64,000 nt of DNA from Chionis minor (taxonomy: Eukaryota > Chordata > Aves > Charadriiformes > Chionididae). Position 1 is the first letter of the stretch. Every line of letters begins with the position of its first letter. Where the stretch lies: assembly GCA_013398295.1 (NCBI GenBank), contig VZSF01007823.1, positions 1,457,092 through 1,521,091 on the forward strand. Reading direction: 5' to 3'. The translations under genes were made by a program, and so were the position numbers. Below, in pieces: positions 23,885 through 36,082 of the stretch. Below the pieces are notes generated by a model. It saw nothing but the letters and a program-made list of their open reading frames with translations. It was not told the origin of the DNA and did not search any database.

Positions 23885-26800
23885 GCCAGCATCAAGGAAA
23901 ACTTATGGACATGTTTCAGATTCCTGAAAATTCAACATTTACATCACTAGCCATTGATACAGCCTTGCCTGAAATCACATAATTTGCTGTTATAGTTAAG
24001 GGTGATGATGTGAAGAGACCTGAAGTTATGGACACCTGTTCCTAGAGTAGATTTTAGTCATCAGAAATTGAATGCCATGGGCCAAACTTTCAGCTCTTAC
24101 CAGTAAAAATTGCACACTGAAGAGAAATTATAGATATGCCGGAAGTGTACTGTTTATGGGTTGATTCAAGTCTGGAAGTACTTTAGGTTGGTAACTGGCA
24201 GAAAATTTGTATAAGAACCTTAGCTCATGTAAATCAATAAGGCTTCTTTGATTGTAATAGGCTAATGCCAGTTCATACCACCTGAAGAGCTATTGCCTAG
24301 ATTTACAGTGTAAATGTAATTACTATGACATAGATTTGCTTTGGTTCACTGAGTTGGCAACCAGCAAGGTTTACAGTGTCGTGCCTCTTTGCTCTTGCTT
24401 CTAGAAGGTGGCTGAAGTTAGAACCCAGACCAGTTTCTCTCCCAATGTGCTGTTTTGACAGTATTAGCATATAAAGTAGATATATCACTGCAGAGTGCGG
24501 GGCTCGCTGCTGTAAGCCCTGCGTACTGCAACCGCAGCAGGGAAGGTCCATTTCAGCGTGTGGTTTGGCACAGCAGGAACCTGCTGACTCGGCAGTACCT
24601 GCAGGAGACGGTGCTTTTCTGTGGTGGCTGCTGTAAGCAGTTGCAATTGGGTTTTGACATTACCATTCTACCCTGCATCAGGCTGACTGGGAGAGCGGAG
24701 TAACTTGCTGGATATGAATGTTTTCCTGGGCTCTGCCAGCAGACTCGGTGAGACAGTAGGGTATTGATTCAAAGATGTGAGGCTAGCTTTGCAATCAGAT
24801 TGGTAGAGACATTTTTTGAAACTAAATATTAAAATGCTGAAAAATACAGTAAGCTCTCTCAGTAGAAGTGAGGAAATATCTGGGCTTAGGTTACTCATTC
24901 AGACCTGTAAACTATGAAAAGTGGAGGATGGTTACTGCAAGAGAAACAGAGAAGGCAAAAGTATCACCTTGGTTTTTTCATTGTTATGTATTATGTAAGT
25001 TGAAAGACATCTCGTGTCTTTGGCCACGAGCCCTCATGGACTTCAAAGCATAATGTCGGCACAGGTCTCTCACTGCCTAGTTGCAGGCTATCATTTAGTT
25101 TACATTACTTTTCCTCTTCTCCATTCATACTTCAATATTCCTGCTGACAGCTAATATCAGTAAAAGAATCAATAAAGAATTATTAATAATAATTAAAGCA
25201 TGGGCAGTCCATTATACTGAGCAGGCTTAGTCCCTTCAAGTATAGATTCTGCACTCCGTTTTGCAAGTGCAGCTGAAGAGGCTCGGCTCAGCTTCAGCAA
25301 TCTCTGGATGTAACCAAGAGCAGGATGTGGCCCCTGGCTCTAGGAGCTACTCTTTTCAATTATTGTTAAAAGCAGGAAATCATGAGTTGTGGTTCTAAGT
25401 GGCTGAAATGCCATCTAACTCAGGGGAAAATTGTGAGGGGAGGAAAAGGGCTGAAGTGAGTCAGTGAGCAAGCTTTTTGTGCTTGGAAAAGAGAAACCTG
25501 TTTTCAAGTGCTCTTTATGTCACAAATAAGAGCACAATAGTTTCGACGCTAGCATCTAGCAGTCATTTTCCACAGTGTAAATGCACCATAACTTAGCATG
25601 ATTTCTGTGCTCTTGGGAGGCTGTGGACTTAAATAACAAGGGTGCTCCAGGTCACAGCCGAGACGCAATTAACCCTGAGATTGAAGAAATACCTTCCCAC
25701 CTGCAGGAAGGATTCTCATTTTGAATAGCTTTCCATTAGTTTTCCTGTGGGAATGACACAATATTGGTGGTGTTTCTGGAACTAATATGACAGTGCTAGC
25801 CAGGGAGCAGTTTAGCTATAGGTCCTTAACACTTCTGTGGTCACTAGGGGTTCTGTGTGCTTTCAGTCAGGCTCTGACTATCTTCTGGCTATTGGGAAAA
25901 TTTTTTGTCCTTCTGTGATTGAGGTAATTCCATGTGGCAAAAAAAATGCCATGCCCATATTTTAGCAAGGGGTGCATTTGTGTTCATCTGAGTTGTGATT
26001 TTTTGTTGTTTGTTAATTCCTTGTTCTCTCTCGAGTGGCATGTAAAGCTAATAATGATTATGTCTTCATCTGATGCAAAGTATTTGGATGTTTGAAACGC
26101 CATAAAACAAATTTATTTGTATCTGAGGAATAACCTGATAAACCATTGAGTAGGAACACTTATTAGAATCAGAATTTCTGATAATTCAAAGTCACATAGC
26201 TAGTGTTGTTAGGAAAAACTGGTTTTTGAATTTACTGTATAATTCTGCCCAATCTATAACTTGATGTGCAGCAGAAAACCGTTTGTCAGCTCCCTGCATT
26301 CTCTGAATTCCTTTGCCTCTTTCTCAGGGATTGTTTGTGTCTTGTCTCTGCTACTGATTTTTTAGCTAAACTGGTATATCAAAACTCTAATCCTGGTTAC
26401 TACTCAATTACTTAAATGTTCTTTCACATTTTTTTTTAGTTTTGCATCACTTTACTACAAATCTTCTTCTGCAGAGGGAGACACAGAATAAAACTGAAAC
26501 AGAACAGGAAAAATTACTATGGAAGAGACTTAGTTTGGGACAGACCACTTCACTGAAATTTGGAAGATGTCCTTTAAGTCCTCGGAAGTGTGGATGCTTC
26601 CAGCACGAGATGGTCCAGGAGAGGGCTATGTTTATCTGGAGAATGGGCTTATGATGACTAATGGTTTATTTTCTAGTTACTTCTGCAAATGTTTCTGTCT
26701 GGCACATGAAATGCCAAAAGCAACTGGCTAAAGGAAGAGGCTGACCATTTGGTGCTTGTGAAATCTTTAGAAGACGTGGTCAGTGGACTGAGTCACTGAT

Positions 26801-27392
26801 ACATGAGAAGAGGGACTGCAGTGAATTCAAAGCACAGAGGTAAAACAGCTTTTGTGAAATCAAGTGTTATGTATCCGCTGGCTGCCTGCCTCCCCCTGCA
26901 TGTGGAGTCTGACCTGTTTGGCTATCCAGGATTGCGACTTGATAAGCATTGCTGTCATGTACAAGGAGATTATAGGCAGTGTGCTACTGGCTCATGTTAT
27001 CTCTGTAAAGCATAACCTGCAGGATGCTGTAGAACAAAACGGGACAATATTGAAAGCAGCGAGATGTGGCTGTAGTGATGAGAAAAATGATAGCTGTAAA
27101 AGCATCACAGAGGCGCTCTGGCTCATCAGGTGCTGCGTGCTGTCATGTGTGTGTTTAGGAGGGGATTATTCCTAGTGACCGGTTCCCACTCTAAGAATCA
27201 GATAAGTCAGAAAGTGAAAGTACTCGGAGGCATGAAAACAGCGTAGAGGACAAATATTTTAATCGCATGAAACTGAAAAGAGGTTATTTCATTTCCTTAA
27301 GGGGTAATAAGAGAGGGATAGAAAATTAGGAACACTTATTTACATTTATAGCGATCATTGAATGAACATCAAATTTGGTTTTGTTTTGGAAA
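23885..27392. other. Unique non-genic sequence, one weak MIR-like fragment
   Basis: No gene was recognised. The stretch 26184-26213 (AAAGTCACATAGCTAGTG) resembles the box in minus-strand MIR SINEs that reads AAGGTCACACAGCTAGT, but the match is short. Around 25140-25210 AT-rich TAAT words cluster. Confidence 0.5.
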
Positions 27393-27400
27393 GGGGGGGG

Positions 27401-27458
27401 GACTTGGACTAGGTGACTTTCTAAGGTCTCTTCTGACCTAAATAATTCTTTGATTATC
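27401..27458 (+). mobile_element. Old CR1 LINE 3' tail
   Basis: The sequence follows the CR1 terminal block: GGACTAGGTGACTTT, then AAGGTCTCTTCTGACCTA, then a degenerate ATTCTTTGATTAT octamer tail. This corresponds to the usual CR1 ending GGACTAGATGATCTC...CCTTCCAACC...ATTCTATGATT. Only the last 60 or so bases remain, and mutations are numerous. It is preceded by a run of G (about 27393-27401). Severe 5' truncation is normal for CR1. Confidence 0.75.
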
Positions 27459-27459
27459 A

Positions 27460-29795
27460 TTTTTGATGAAGCCAAGAGGCAATGAACTTTTAAATGATGT
27501 GTTTTGGCCTGTGGAACCCATTGGCATAGCATACTACCAAAACTATGGTAAGAAAAATTGGATTACACCTTAGCACAGACAAAACAAAGATCCACAGTTG
27601 GACTGGATGGGATACCATTTCCCAAGGACTGGATGTTGTCAGCTTGCAAGCCATTGTAAGAAAATTTCCTGAGAGGTAAAAAGGAGTTTCCTTTCCTTTT
27701 CTGGAATAGTTGGTGTGGGCCATGGACAGGGACAGCTAAACTAGTTTGTCAGGATGCGGTCTATGCAGGGTGAGGTTCAGCTTTCAGTTACAAGACGATA
27801 TTTCTAGGAACTTCTTTGCAAGGCAGTTTGACTTTTGTACAAAATTATTGGGGGAGAAAAAAAAGTATAAATTGACTCTGGATTTAAAACTTGCATTTTG
27901 CACTGACGTCAGATCTACTATCTGTTGCACAGGTGAAGAGAGGGTCCGATCCTCATTATTTAGCAAGGTGGCTGTGCTAGGCTGAGAAACACATGAAAGA
28001 ATTAACTAGGGAAATGCTGAAGTCCCTGCCTTGCAGAGCGTACAGCCACCTGTGTTATGCTGGTCTGTGACACCTAGAGTAATGTTACCTTAAATGAAGC
28101 CAATGGTTTCCTATTTCATGCAAACTAGGCCAGCAGATTCTTGAAGTGTTAAAAAAATATTCATCTCTCTGAGTAAAAGCAGATTAAAAGAAGCTGGTTG
28201 GCTGTTTTCTACAGTAAACCCCACAAACCTGTCCTTGTCCAGAATTTATTTCAATAACATGTTCACATCAAGAGTGGGTAATAAGAAGATTATTTTTGAA
28301 AGGTAAGAGGAAAAGAATATAAGCCTGAAAACCACTTTTGCTAGTGCTGCAGTATGCATCTGTTGCAAGATTAATAATAGAGTTATCTCTGTTGACAAAG
28401 GAAGGAACCTGACAACAGAGAAGAAATCCAAATGGGTTTGAGTTCCTTGCATAATTGTTTTTTTAATTGCTATGTTCAGTAAAGGCTTCAGAAGTTCCCC
28501 AAACACTGCTCATCTCCAGATGAGATTTACCAGTGCACCACTCACAAGCTTTCTTTTGAAAAGCCACTTTCTTGTTTTATCATGTTTACAAAAACTGAAG
28601 TGAGTTAGTTATGAATCTTCTCTTATTTGAGTCAATGGCAGATGCTAGGAAGGCTTTGCTGTGTGATAGAGTTAAACTCTCTGGGACTGATTACAAAGAA
28701 ATTCCATTAGCAATATTTAAATGCTGTCTTTGAAAGGCACTCAATAATATGCGTGTTGGCGCTGATCAAGAATAGTACCTTTTAAAAATGAAAAAGTAAT
28801 GTGACTGTTAGTTTAACATAAAAATGTCAAACTGTGGGCAGTCTCTTGTCAGTTAAAGAATCTGGGCTATTCCTAATGGGAATAAGGATGAAGGGGTGGG
28901 GGGGGAGAAGTGGGTACTAAAAATTGCAGATGTGCAGAACTACTCAGAGATAATTTGTGCTGGCAAATAACACTGTCAGCTGGTTTGGGAGTAATACAGG
29001 CAGCTTGATACCTGTTCTTCCTGAGCCACCTTAGTGATTTCTTTTTCTTAGTATCTTCTTTAACAGCTAGCAATGCTTCACAGCAAGCAAGGCTACATTG
29101 ATGGTGTGCTGACTGGAAGTGGATTTGTGCAGATTTAAAGAATGTGCTTTAGCAAGCTCATAAAATGTATTAAAACAGCAAACCTGCGTGTTGCTGAATT
29201 GAGGGATATACTTGTGAGAGGGGAAGGAGGGTCCTTAAACTCTAGAGGCTAGCGGAGCTGATGCTTAGATAGGAGTAAAGGCATGAAGATGTGCTTCTCT
29301 GTTACCTGTCAGTTCCTGTTAAGGTTATGTCTCAGTATAAATAAAACGCCGCAGTCAAGCATCAACCCTTGCCTCATCTAAAAGTAGCTTCCAAGGAAAC
29401 AAAAGTCTGGTAGAAGTTCACTTGGAGGGAATGTTGTATAATGACTCTCTTTATTAGCTGGTACATGGGCGTGTTGCTTGCTGTTGGGAGGTCAGTGCCT
29501 GCTTTTTCGTTTAAATTAACATTATTTCCACTGTGTCATTCACATATTGCCCCCTCTCCCCTTTATTTTCTTCCTTTTTTTTGTTTGTTTTCCCCAGCAG
29601 CTTTTAAACTAGGCTATGTATCTAGTGTTTCAAATATATTCTTACTGTCTAGATAGTCACTAAGCGTTTGGTCCAAAAATGTCCCACCTAAAATGAGGCC
29701 CATGCAACAGTTGTTGCTATGTGGATGTAGTGTAGTATGTGGATGGACATCAACAGCTGTCTTATGATTTAAATGTAAATTAGAAAGGGAGTATT
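27460..29795. other. Unique non-genic sequence
   Basis: No gene, repeat family or RNA gene was recognised. Short G-rich and T-rich runs occur (about 28896-28905 and 29574-29592). Confidence 0.6.
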
Positions 29796-29796
29796 A

Positions 29797-29910
29797 GCAT
29801 CTCCATTTTGCAAGGCAGGAGCTGAATGTTAGAGTGTGGTTTAACCAAGGTCATGCAGGTCTGTGGCAGCTTGAGAAACTGAACATCCCAGTCTGTTGTG
29901 CAAACCCTGA
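29797..29910 (-). mobile_element. MIR-like SINE relic
   Basis: The plus strand reads CTCCATTTTGCAAGGCAGGAGCTGAA, then TTTAACCAAGGTCATGCAGG, then CTGTGGCAGC..GAAACTGAACATCCCAGTCTG. This follows the order of the reverse complement of the MIR core: CATTTTACAGATGAGGAAACTG, then CCAAGGTCACACAGCTAG, GTGGCAGAGC, and CCCAGGTCTG. MIR elements predate amniote divergence and survive in birds as sparse, heavily mutated fragments. The assignment is from remembered consensus and should be confirmed by profile search. Confidence 0.6.
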
Positions 29911-31230
29911 GACATTCTTTCATTTTAATCTTTGTAACTTAATAACAAATCTGACTTGTTTATTTAACCAATTGCCTGGCTGAAATGGATTCCTTCTTAT
30001 TTTTCCCATGTGGTCCTTTCTTTTATTCTTTCATTTTTTCACATCCCTCTAAATGCTATTAATAAATTGCCTACCGTACTTTTCCTTTTCAACCCATTAG
30101 TTTGGATCTTCCTGTTTTGTTAATCTGTTGCTCTTTGCACCTTAATGTCTTGTTTTAATACCTCTTTTATCCCAACTTTTTAAAAGCATTTCATCCATAG
30201 ATTTGATGCCTTTTCATGTCAGCTTAATATTTTGTCCTCGTTTAGGCCCACCAGGTGTTGGCTCACAGTTTTTTGTCATGGCTAATTGTTATGATTTGTT
30301 TTATTGCTGTGTCCTTCTGTTATCCTTTCCCAATACTTTGCTCAAAAGTGCTACATAAATAACTAAAATATAGTGTAATGAGACAACTGTAAAGTAAATC
30401 AATGGACAAACTTGCTGTGAGGTGAAAACCTAGGGTCCCCTGGAACTATGCCGCAGAAAGCCAGCTGAAAGTTGAGCACTGCTCTTTCTGAGCACTATTA
30501 GAATTTCTCAGTGGTTTCAATCCCTAATACTAATTTTTTTTAATTTATTCTTGAATACAGAGGATAATCAGAAGATCTGATAGAAAGCAGGTGCAATAGT
30601 TACTTAAACTGCAACACAAAGGGCTGGTCTCCTAAAAAGGAAATCAAGTCCTAGGAATGCTGAGGATCCAATCTAGGAGGTGGGTGACCAGTTATCACTT
30701 CAGGTATTTAAGGGAATGGTTGTTTAAGGATGATACAGTTGAACTGAACATAGAATGAAGTCACTTTAATTTCAAGGTCTTGCATCAACTGTCATAAGCT
30801 TGTGCCTTATTTTTGTCAGGCAACTGCTGTGGAGTTCTTGGCTTAACGTTTGCTAAGGGCTGACCAGATTTGTCTCTAAGCCCACCATCAAGATCTGCCA
30901 CTGTAAAGTTCCCCCATGCACGCTGCCAGTGGGACCTGACCTGGTAGGTGTTTGTAATGGCTTAGCCTATGCTGAAGCTCTGGTTGGAGGAGGTGGCAGC
31001 GGTGGCTGTGCATCAGCTCACTGGCTAGTTACCTTGTCTAAGATAATGGAGACCTGAGTTTCTTCTCCTGACTTCAGATGTGGTTTCAGGCTGCGTCTCC
31101 TGTGAAAATATCCTAGTCCCCATGTTACGCTATGGGCTACCTGAGCTGATGTGACACAGTAAGTCTCTGCTGGTAGAGCTCTTTCACACAATGTAGCACA
31201 ACTAGATGTTGTAGCTGGCTGCGTGTGTCG
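29911..31230. other. Non-genic sequence, T-rich on the left
   Basis: About 29990-30330 is T-rich. The sequence CAAAAGTGCTACATAAATAA near 30343-30362 resembles the ends of several ancient SINEs and LINEs (a 'gcgctatataaata' type tail), but no body of an element was recognised. No gene was found. Confidence 0.5.
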
Positions 31231-31237
31231 CTGTGCA

Positions 31238-31264
31238 GTGGTGTTTGCAGATGATGTACTTCTC
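31238..31264 (+). other. Isolated reverse-transcriptase-like motif VVFADDVLL
   Basis: One frame reads VVFADDVLL, which has the hydrophobic-FADD-hydrophobic pattern of the catalytic box of non-LTR retrotransposon reverse transcriptases. A stop follows three codons later. No neighbouring RT motif could be recognised in any frame, so this could be a remnant of a very old non-CR1 LINE or a coincidence. CR1 normally has DDTK after the FA. Confidence 0.25.
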
Positions 31265-31687
31265 AGCTGTTAGAGTAAAGCCCCCTTCAGACAAAGGGGA
31301 AGGAGTTGGGGCAAGCTGGAGCCAAGGGCCTGTGAGGACTCTAGGAAATGGTCAGTGTGAAGGCAATAAACTTGAGAGAAATATGTACTTGCTTTTGCTG
31401 AATGGAGAAGCTTTGGTATGTGTGGACTGGGGAGTGTCAACCATGCCTGAGAAGTGGGTGAAGAGCGGCTAAGTGGACCAGTCCCTCAGACAGATGAGAT
31501 GGCGATTCATCATTGTCATCTTCAAGGGCTTAAGGGATGTTTTGGAAGAAAGAAACCAATGTGACCGAGTGGAGGCAAAGCGAGAAGTCTGTGCTCCTGC
31601 AGAGGAGTGTCAGGGCCCGTATTTGGCCACAGTGGGTGAAAGTACCCTGCTTTGGCAGAGAAGGGAAGTTTGAAGCTGTGGACTAGA

Positions 31688-31722
31688 CCACCTAGGTTAC
31701 TGGACCAGTTCACCCTAGGTGG
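31688..31722. other. Nested inverted repeat
   Basis: Outer arms CCACCTAGG (31688-31696) and CCTAGGTGG (31714-31722) are exact reverse complements. Inside, ACTGG (31699-31703) and CCAGT (31705-31709) form a second pair around a single A. The word AGACCACCTAGG recurs at 32014-32025. Function unknown. Confidence 0.8.
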
Positions 31723-33569
31723 CCTGGGGCTGGCAGCTTTGGCTGGGAGTCCGATGAGATGTTGGCATGTTCCTGTAGGCCAGCAGGTGAAGTAAGGATT
31801 TCAATAACTAAGGAGAGTTTTTTAGCACTTCTGCTGTGCTTCAGAGGTCAGTGCAGTATGGTTTCACTGATTTGTTAAGAAATTGTTAGTGTAATTGGAT
31901 CTATTCAGCAGCTTGGGTGGAAAACGTCTGAAAAAAGAGGTATCCTAAAACCAAGATCTAAATAGTGTCAAAACAAGTCTTTCATAGAACAAGACGGGTT
32001 AGAGATGGACCTAAGACCACCTAGGCTGTCCAGCTAAAGGTAGAACTGCCCGTCTTTTAGGTGTGTGCTTGCAAATAAAGATCTGAAACGGGACCATGTA
32101 ATACTAGGAAAGCCTATACTCTGACTTGTCAGTACTGAAGAGTGTCTGCTCTTGCCTTTGCAAGTTTGCTAGAATAGTAGCGCAGAAGGCAAAAGCGTGT
32201 GTTTTCTCACAATACAAATGAGACTGAAATCCTGACAGTCCAAATTACGATATACCAAAGTTTGGTTACGCAGCATCATCTTTACTGTTGCAGAGCCAGA
32301 AATGCTGTCCTTTAATGGTTGGAGCTACTTTTTTCAGAGCAGGAGTAACCAGAATGAAGCAAATGGGTGACATCATATATGCAATGGGTTCTAAAAGATC
32401 TTTGGTACATCAAGAAATAGAATATGCAATTGTAGCACAAATCTGAGCTCAAATGATTAAGGATTGGTGAGCTCAAATGATTAAGGNAGTTTAGCTCTCT
32501 GAGTTCATTATAATCCCTTACAAACTAATTTGCCCAAGACAGCATTTTTCCTTTTCATTTTGGCTCTTATGTTTTTAAAAAAACTAACACCATCTATTGG
32601 ATGAAAGCATTATTTTTTTTAATCTGGCTAAAAATTGAAAATGCAGAGAATAGAACAAATTACAGTAGAAAATAATTATTCTGCTATAGTTCCTGGCATA
32701 CCATGGGAGTATGCCAGGGGAGATCAAAAGGCTTGTTCTGCTGAGTGAGGCAAGTGCTGGTCCAAGAAACTTCCATGCAGGAACAATTTGAGGTGGAACT
32801 GTTTGTGCTTCTGATTTCAACATCAAGGAGAGGCGTTTTCAAGTGAGTTAGAGAATTGTTGTGCAGAAGTAGTGGTTCTGTGGAACTCAAAGTTTATTAT
32901 ATGTCATAATAATGATATATTTGATAGATAGTGGCTGTGAGACTGTTCCACCTGAGGAGTGTCAATAATGCTAGAGCTGTGGATAAGACATGGAAGGGGG
33001 CTGTGATAGGGTAGCACAGAGTGTTTTGGGAAGGGCGCAGGAGAATTGTTAGAGCTGATTTTCCACTGATAGTCAGAGGGAGAGGTGTCCTGAAAGGTCA
33101 ACAGTGCAAAGAAATGTCCAGAAACTGAGAAGGACCCAAACCCATTTCTCAAACTTCTTCAAACAATAACAAGTGGTGCTGGGACCCCCAGGTGTCACGA
33201 GGGGAACTTTAAAACTAGGTACAAGTAATTGGGTTCTTGAGAGGCATATGAGCACGTACATTTCCCTAAAAAAAGCAAGAAATCGCACCGATGTTGATTC
33301 TTTACAGGAGCTCTGAATATGGATGTTCAAATGCAAATTAACTTCTCCCAGTGTTTGAAACTTGTTCAGGCAGATGCTGCAAAGCAATGAGAGGACCCAC
33401 CGAGATGAGAACCAGGGCAGGCAGCGGGTGGTGTAGAGCGACATCAAGCAGACTGGACTCCTCTTGAAGTCTAAGATAACTGTAACTTTTGCAAACCCTG
33501 TGTAATCAGTAAAGCAAAAAATTTTTTGCATAGCTGAAACTTTGGGAATTTTTTAAGAGAAGCAAAATG
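31723..33569. other. Non-genic sequence
   Basis: Apart from the duplication at 32444-32486, nothing was recognised. The minus-strand open frame at 33073-33531 (152 codons) is the longest open frame outside CR1 in the window. It has no domain, no motif and no splice context that I can identify, and is best read as chance. Confidence 0.55.
32444..32487 (+). repeat. 24-bp spaced duplication ending at the only N
   Basis: TGAGCTCAAATGATTAAGG occurs at 32444-32462 and again at 32468-32486, immediately followed by the single ambiguous base (N) at 32487. The placement suggests an assembly join or gap-filling artefact as much as a real duplication. Confidence 0.9.
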
Positions 33570-33850
33570 TACCTCATTAATTTGACGCAGGAATGTGTGA
33601 GCCTTTAATTAGGGCCTCTCTAATAGAAGCAGCAGCGGACTTCCCCTTGTGTAATTGCTGTGGAGGAAACACTTTCTCCTGAGTTTTAGATGTGTGTATT
33701 TTTTCATTATTGCATTTTATCTTTAAAGAGGGAATAAGTGTGTTTATTAAGGTGGTTGTATTTATCCTTAATGCAATGCATTAAGCATCTATTTATTACT
33801 AAGAAGCCTGCTTTAGCAGAGTGCGTGCTTGTAGAAAAGCAGAGCTATTG
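33570..33850. promoter_or_regulatory. AT-rich segment with clustered TTAAT/TAATT words, possible conserved element
   Basis: The run contains CTCATTAATTTGACGC, CCTTTAATTAGGG, CTCTAATAG, TGTAATTGC, a CATTATTGCATTTTATC stretch and TTAATGCAATGCATTAAG, mixed with non-repetitive GC-containing words. This texture is typical of vertebrate conserved non-coding elements, but I cannot test conservation. Confidence 0.2.
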
Positions 33851-34867
33851 ATTAGACTGCTTCTGAGGCACTTTACTCTCATTATAGTTGGAGTAGATTT
33901 GGTGTGGTGTACTCTGGTTTCTATATGCACTGTACTATGCATGTGTGTGTGTTGTCCACTGGATGTTTAATGGTTGATGTTTGAAGTGACTTTCTGTCTT
34001 ATATGGCACTGGTACTGTTTGAACGGTGGAGTTTCCTTCTCTCCTTTTGCTTTGTTAATGGTAATAATTAACCAGCTCTCTGCTTTCACTTTTATTAATA
34101 TATCGATCACTCCAGTATTGTAAATGGGGTCTCATGTACTTTTGCATGAAATAAGACTCACAGTAGTGCTAATGCTTATCCCAAATACCTTTAAAAAAGA
34201 AAAAAAACCCCAAACATTAAGGTACAGACATTTAAAAATTATTTAGGAAAAAAAGAGTTCCAAAATCTGGACACAAATATACAGCTATAGGGATTTTTGT
34301 AATTCTTTTATCTGTGATGTTGAAGATATAGAGTCCTGGCTATGATTTGTGTACATCATAGCTTTCACAGACTGCAGTCAGAGTAGGGTTGAGCAAGCTC
34401 ATTTAGCTTTGTTAATTTTGTTGATATTTTTGAGATAAGGGAAAATATGCTAGAAAAGTATCTTTCTGTCTCTTCAATATTTTTTGTTTGTTTGAGACTT
34501 AGTTGTAAATTAACTTTTATTTTAATTTTAGGAAGACTTTGGAAAACTTCTGTCCAGATATTTTCTGTCTTTTGAGCTCAACAAAACTCATTTTTCTTGA
34601 GGAAGTTGAAACAGTATTTGGTTTGGGGGTTTTTCCCCCATTTTGACCCTCTTTTTTCAGATCCTAACTATTTTACTCCTATGCTACCTCAGGTTCAGTT
34701 CGAAATCATTTGCAGGTTTCTAACTGGGAGTTTCACTACTTAGACCCCTTGCTTCCAGACTTTTAGTCCAAGGTTCCCCATGCAGCACACTTGACAGAAA
34801 CTTATTTCATGAAAACTGAAGTATTCCCTGTACGGGAAACACTGATTTGCTGCTTTGTAACAAATGT

Positions 34868-34992
34868 AACATTTCTGCTGTGTGGTGTGTGGGGGTTCTT
34901 TGTTTATTTTGTATGTGGGTTTTTTGTTTTTTGTTTGGGTGCTTTTTTGATTTTTGTTTGTTTTGTGTTGGGTTGTTTGTTTGGGTTTTTAT
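34868..34992 (+). repeat. T/G-rich low-complexity tract
   Basis: The plus strand has long runs of degenerate TTTG and GGGTTT units with almost no A or C. It produces cysteine/phenylalanine/valine open frames on the plus strand that should not be annotated as protein. Confidence 0.85.
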
Positions 34993-36071
34993 AAACAGAA
35001 AATCATGTTCTTATCTTTGGAAACCAGGGGGATTTGAGTTTGTTTCTGGGAGATTCCTGCTTCCTCTCTCTTCTTCCCCGGAACACAGCATGAGCAGCAG
35101 TGGCAAAGTCTGTGCTGTGCACAAGCATAGGAAGATGTGAATTGGAGGGGTGGGGAAAATCAGAAATATAAGACTAATTTCCATACCTATGAAGCTCATT
35201 TCAACCTTCCTTGTACTGATCTGCAGCAGCAACATCAGAGACCGAGGGATGTAAAGACTAAGTCTTTTGTCTTCAAGAGACTTCACCTCATTTTTGAGAG
35301 CAGATTGGGAAGTTTGGGGCAGTATGGCGTCCTATCTATCACAGTGCTTTTAAATTCTTGTCAGCAGTCTTAGGAATGCTAGAGCTGTGGGCAAGTTTGT
35401 AAACAAACAAGCAATTAGCCTCTAGCAAGCCTGAAAATAGCTTTGGACAGCTTCCTCTGAGTTAGAAAATAAAAGGAAGGATTTAAATTTCAGTCAAACT
35501 TCCTTTCCAGTCCTTTATTTGTAAGATGTGTGTGGACTTCTGTCCTGAGAAGCCAGCTGTCTAATTTTACTTTTCCTTGGCATGTCTGAAAAATTGCGTG
35601 TAAAGGTTCCGTGCTGTCTTCTCAGCAAGGCAAGTGCCAGTACTTAAACAGCTGCAACTTCACAGCTACTATAGCAGGACTGGAGCTCGTTTCAAAATCA
35701 AGGATGATCATAAAATCAGGGTTGTTTTTCTGGAAAAGCTTTCAAGTTTCTGTTGCAGAAAGCTAAACACACTTTTTATTTTTTTTGATTCTCTGGTGAG
35801 TGGGAAAGAATTTTTTTATTTTTGTTTGTAAGGACAAGGACATTTTAAGTAGCAGAAAAAGTAGATTTCCACTAAAGGTATTAGTATAGGTGGGTGTTTT
35901 TTCTCTGTTCTAAGTAGTTCCTGCAAACTTCTAGTTGAGGAACCTAAATTTCTTTGGTAGCAATTTCAGAGTATAATAAATGGGTACAGTTTCATAACAT
36001 GGGTTACTGCCTAGGTTTCAAACAGTGTAGTGAAAGAAGTAGTGTGCAAGTGGAGTTAAAAATAAAGCAAT

Positions 36072-36082
36072 GGGGGGGGGGG
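36072..36082 (+). repeat. Homopolymer G tract (11 G)
   Basis: Eleven uninterrupted G between CAAT and AATTTAGG. Length is likely variable. Confidence 0.85.

Noticed and set aside
26184..26213. Third MIR fragment
   Set aside because: Only about 18 bases match; too short to list as an element on its own.
30240..30360. Terminal coding exon starting after TTTAG with a peptide GPPGVGSQFFVMAN resembling cyclophilin
   Set aside because: The similarity ends after a few residues (GSQFF), the polypyrimidine tract is weak, and the downstream part resembles a SINE-type tail.
33073..33531. 152-codon minus-strand open frame
   Set aside because: Longest non-CR1 open frame, but no motif, domain or repeat of codon periodicity is visible; one such length is expected by chance in 64 kb over six frames.
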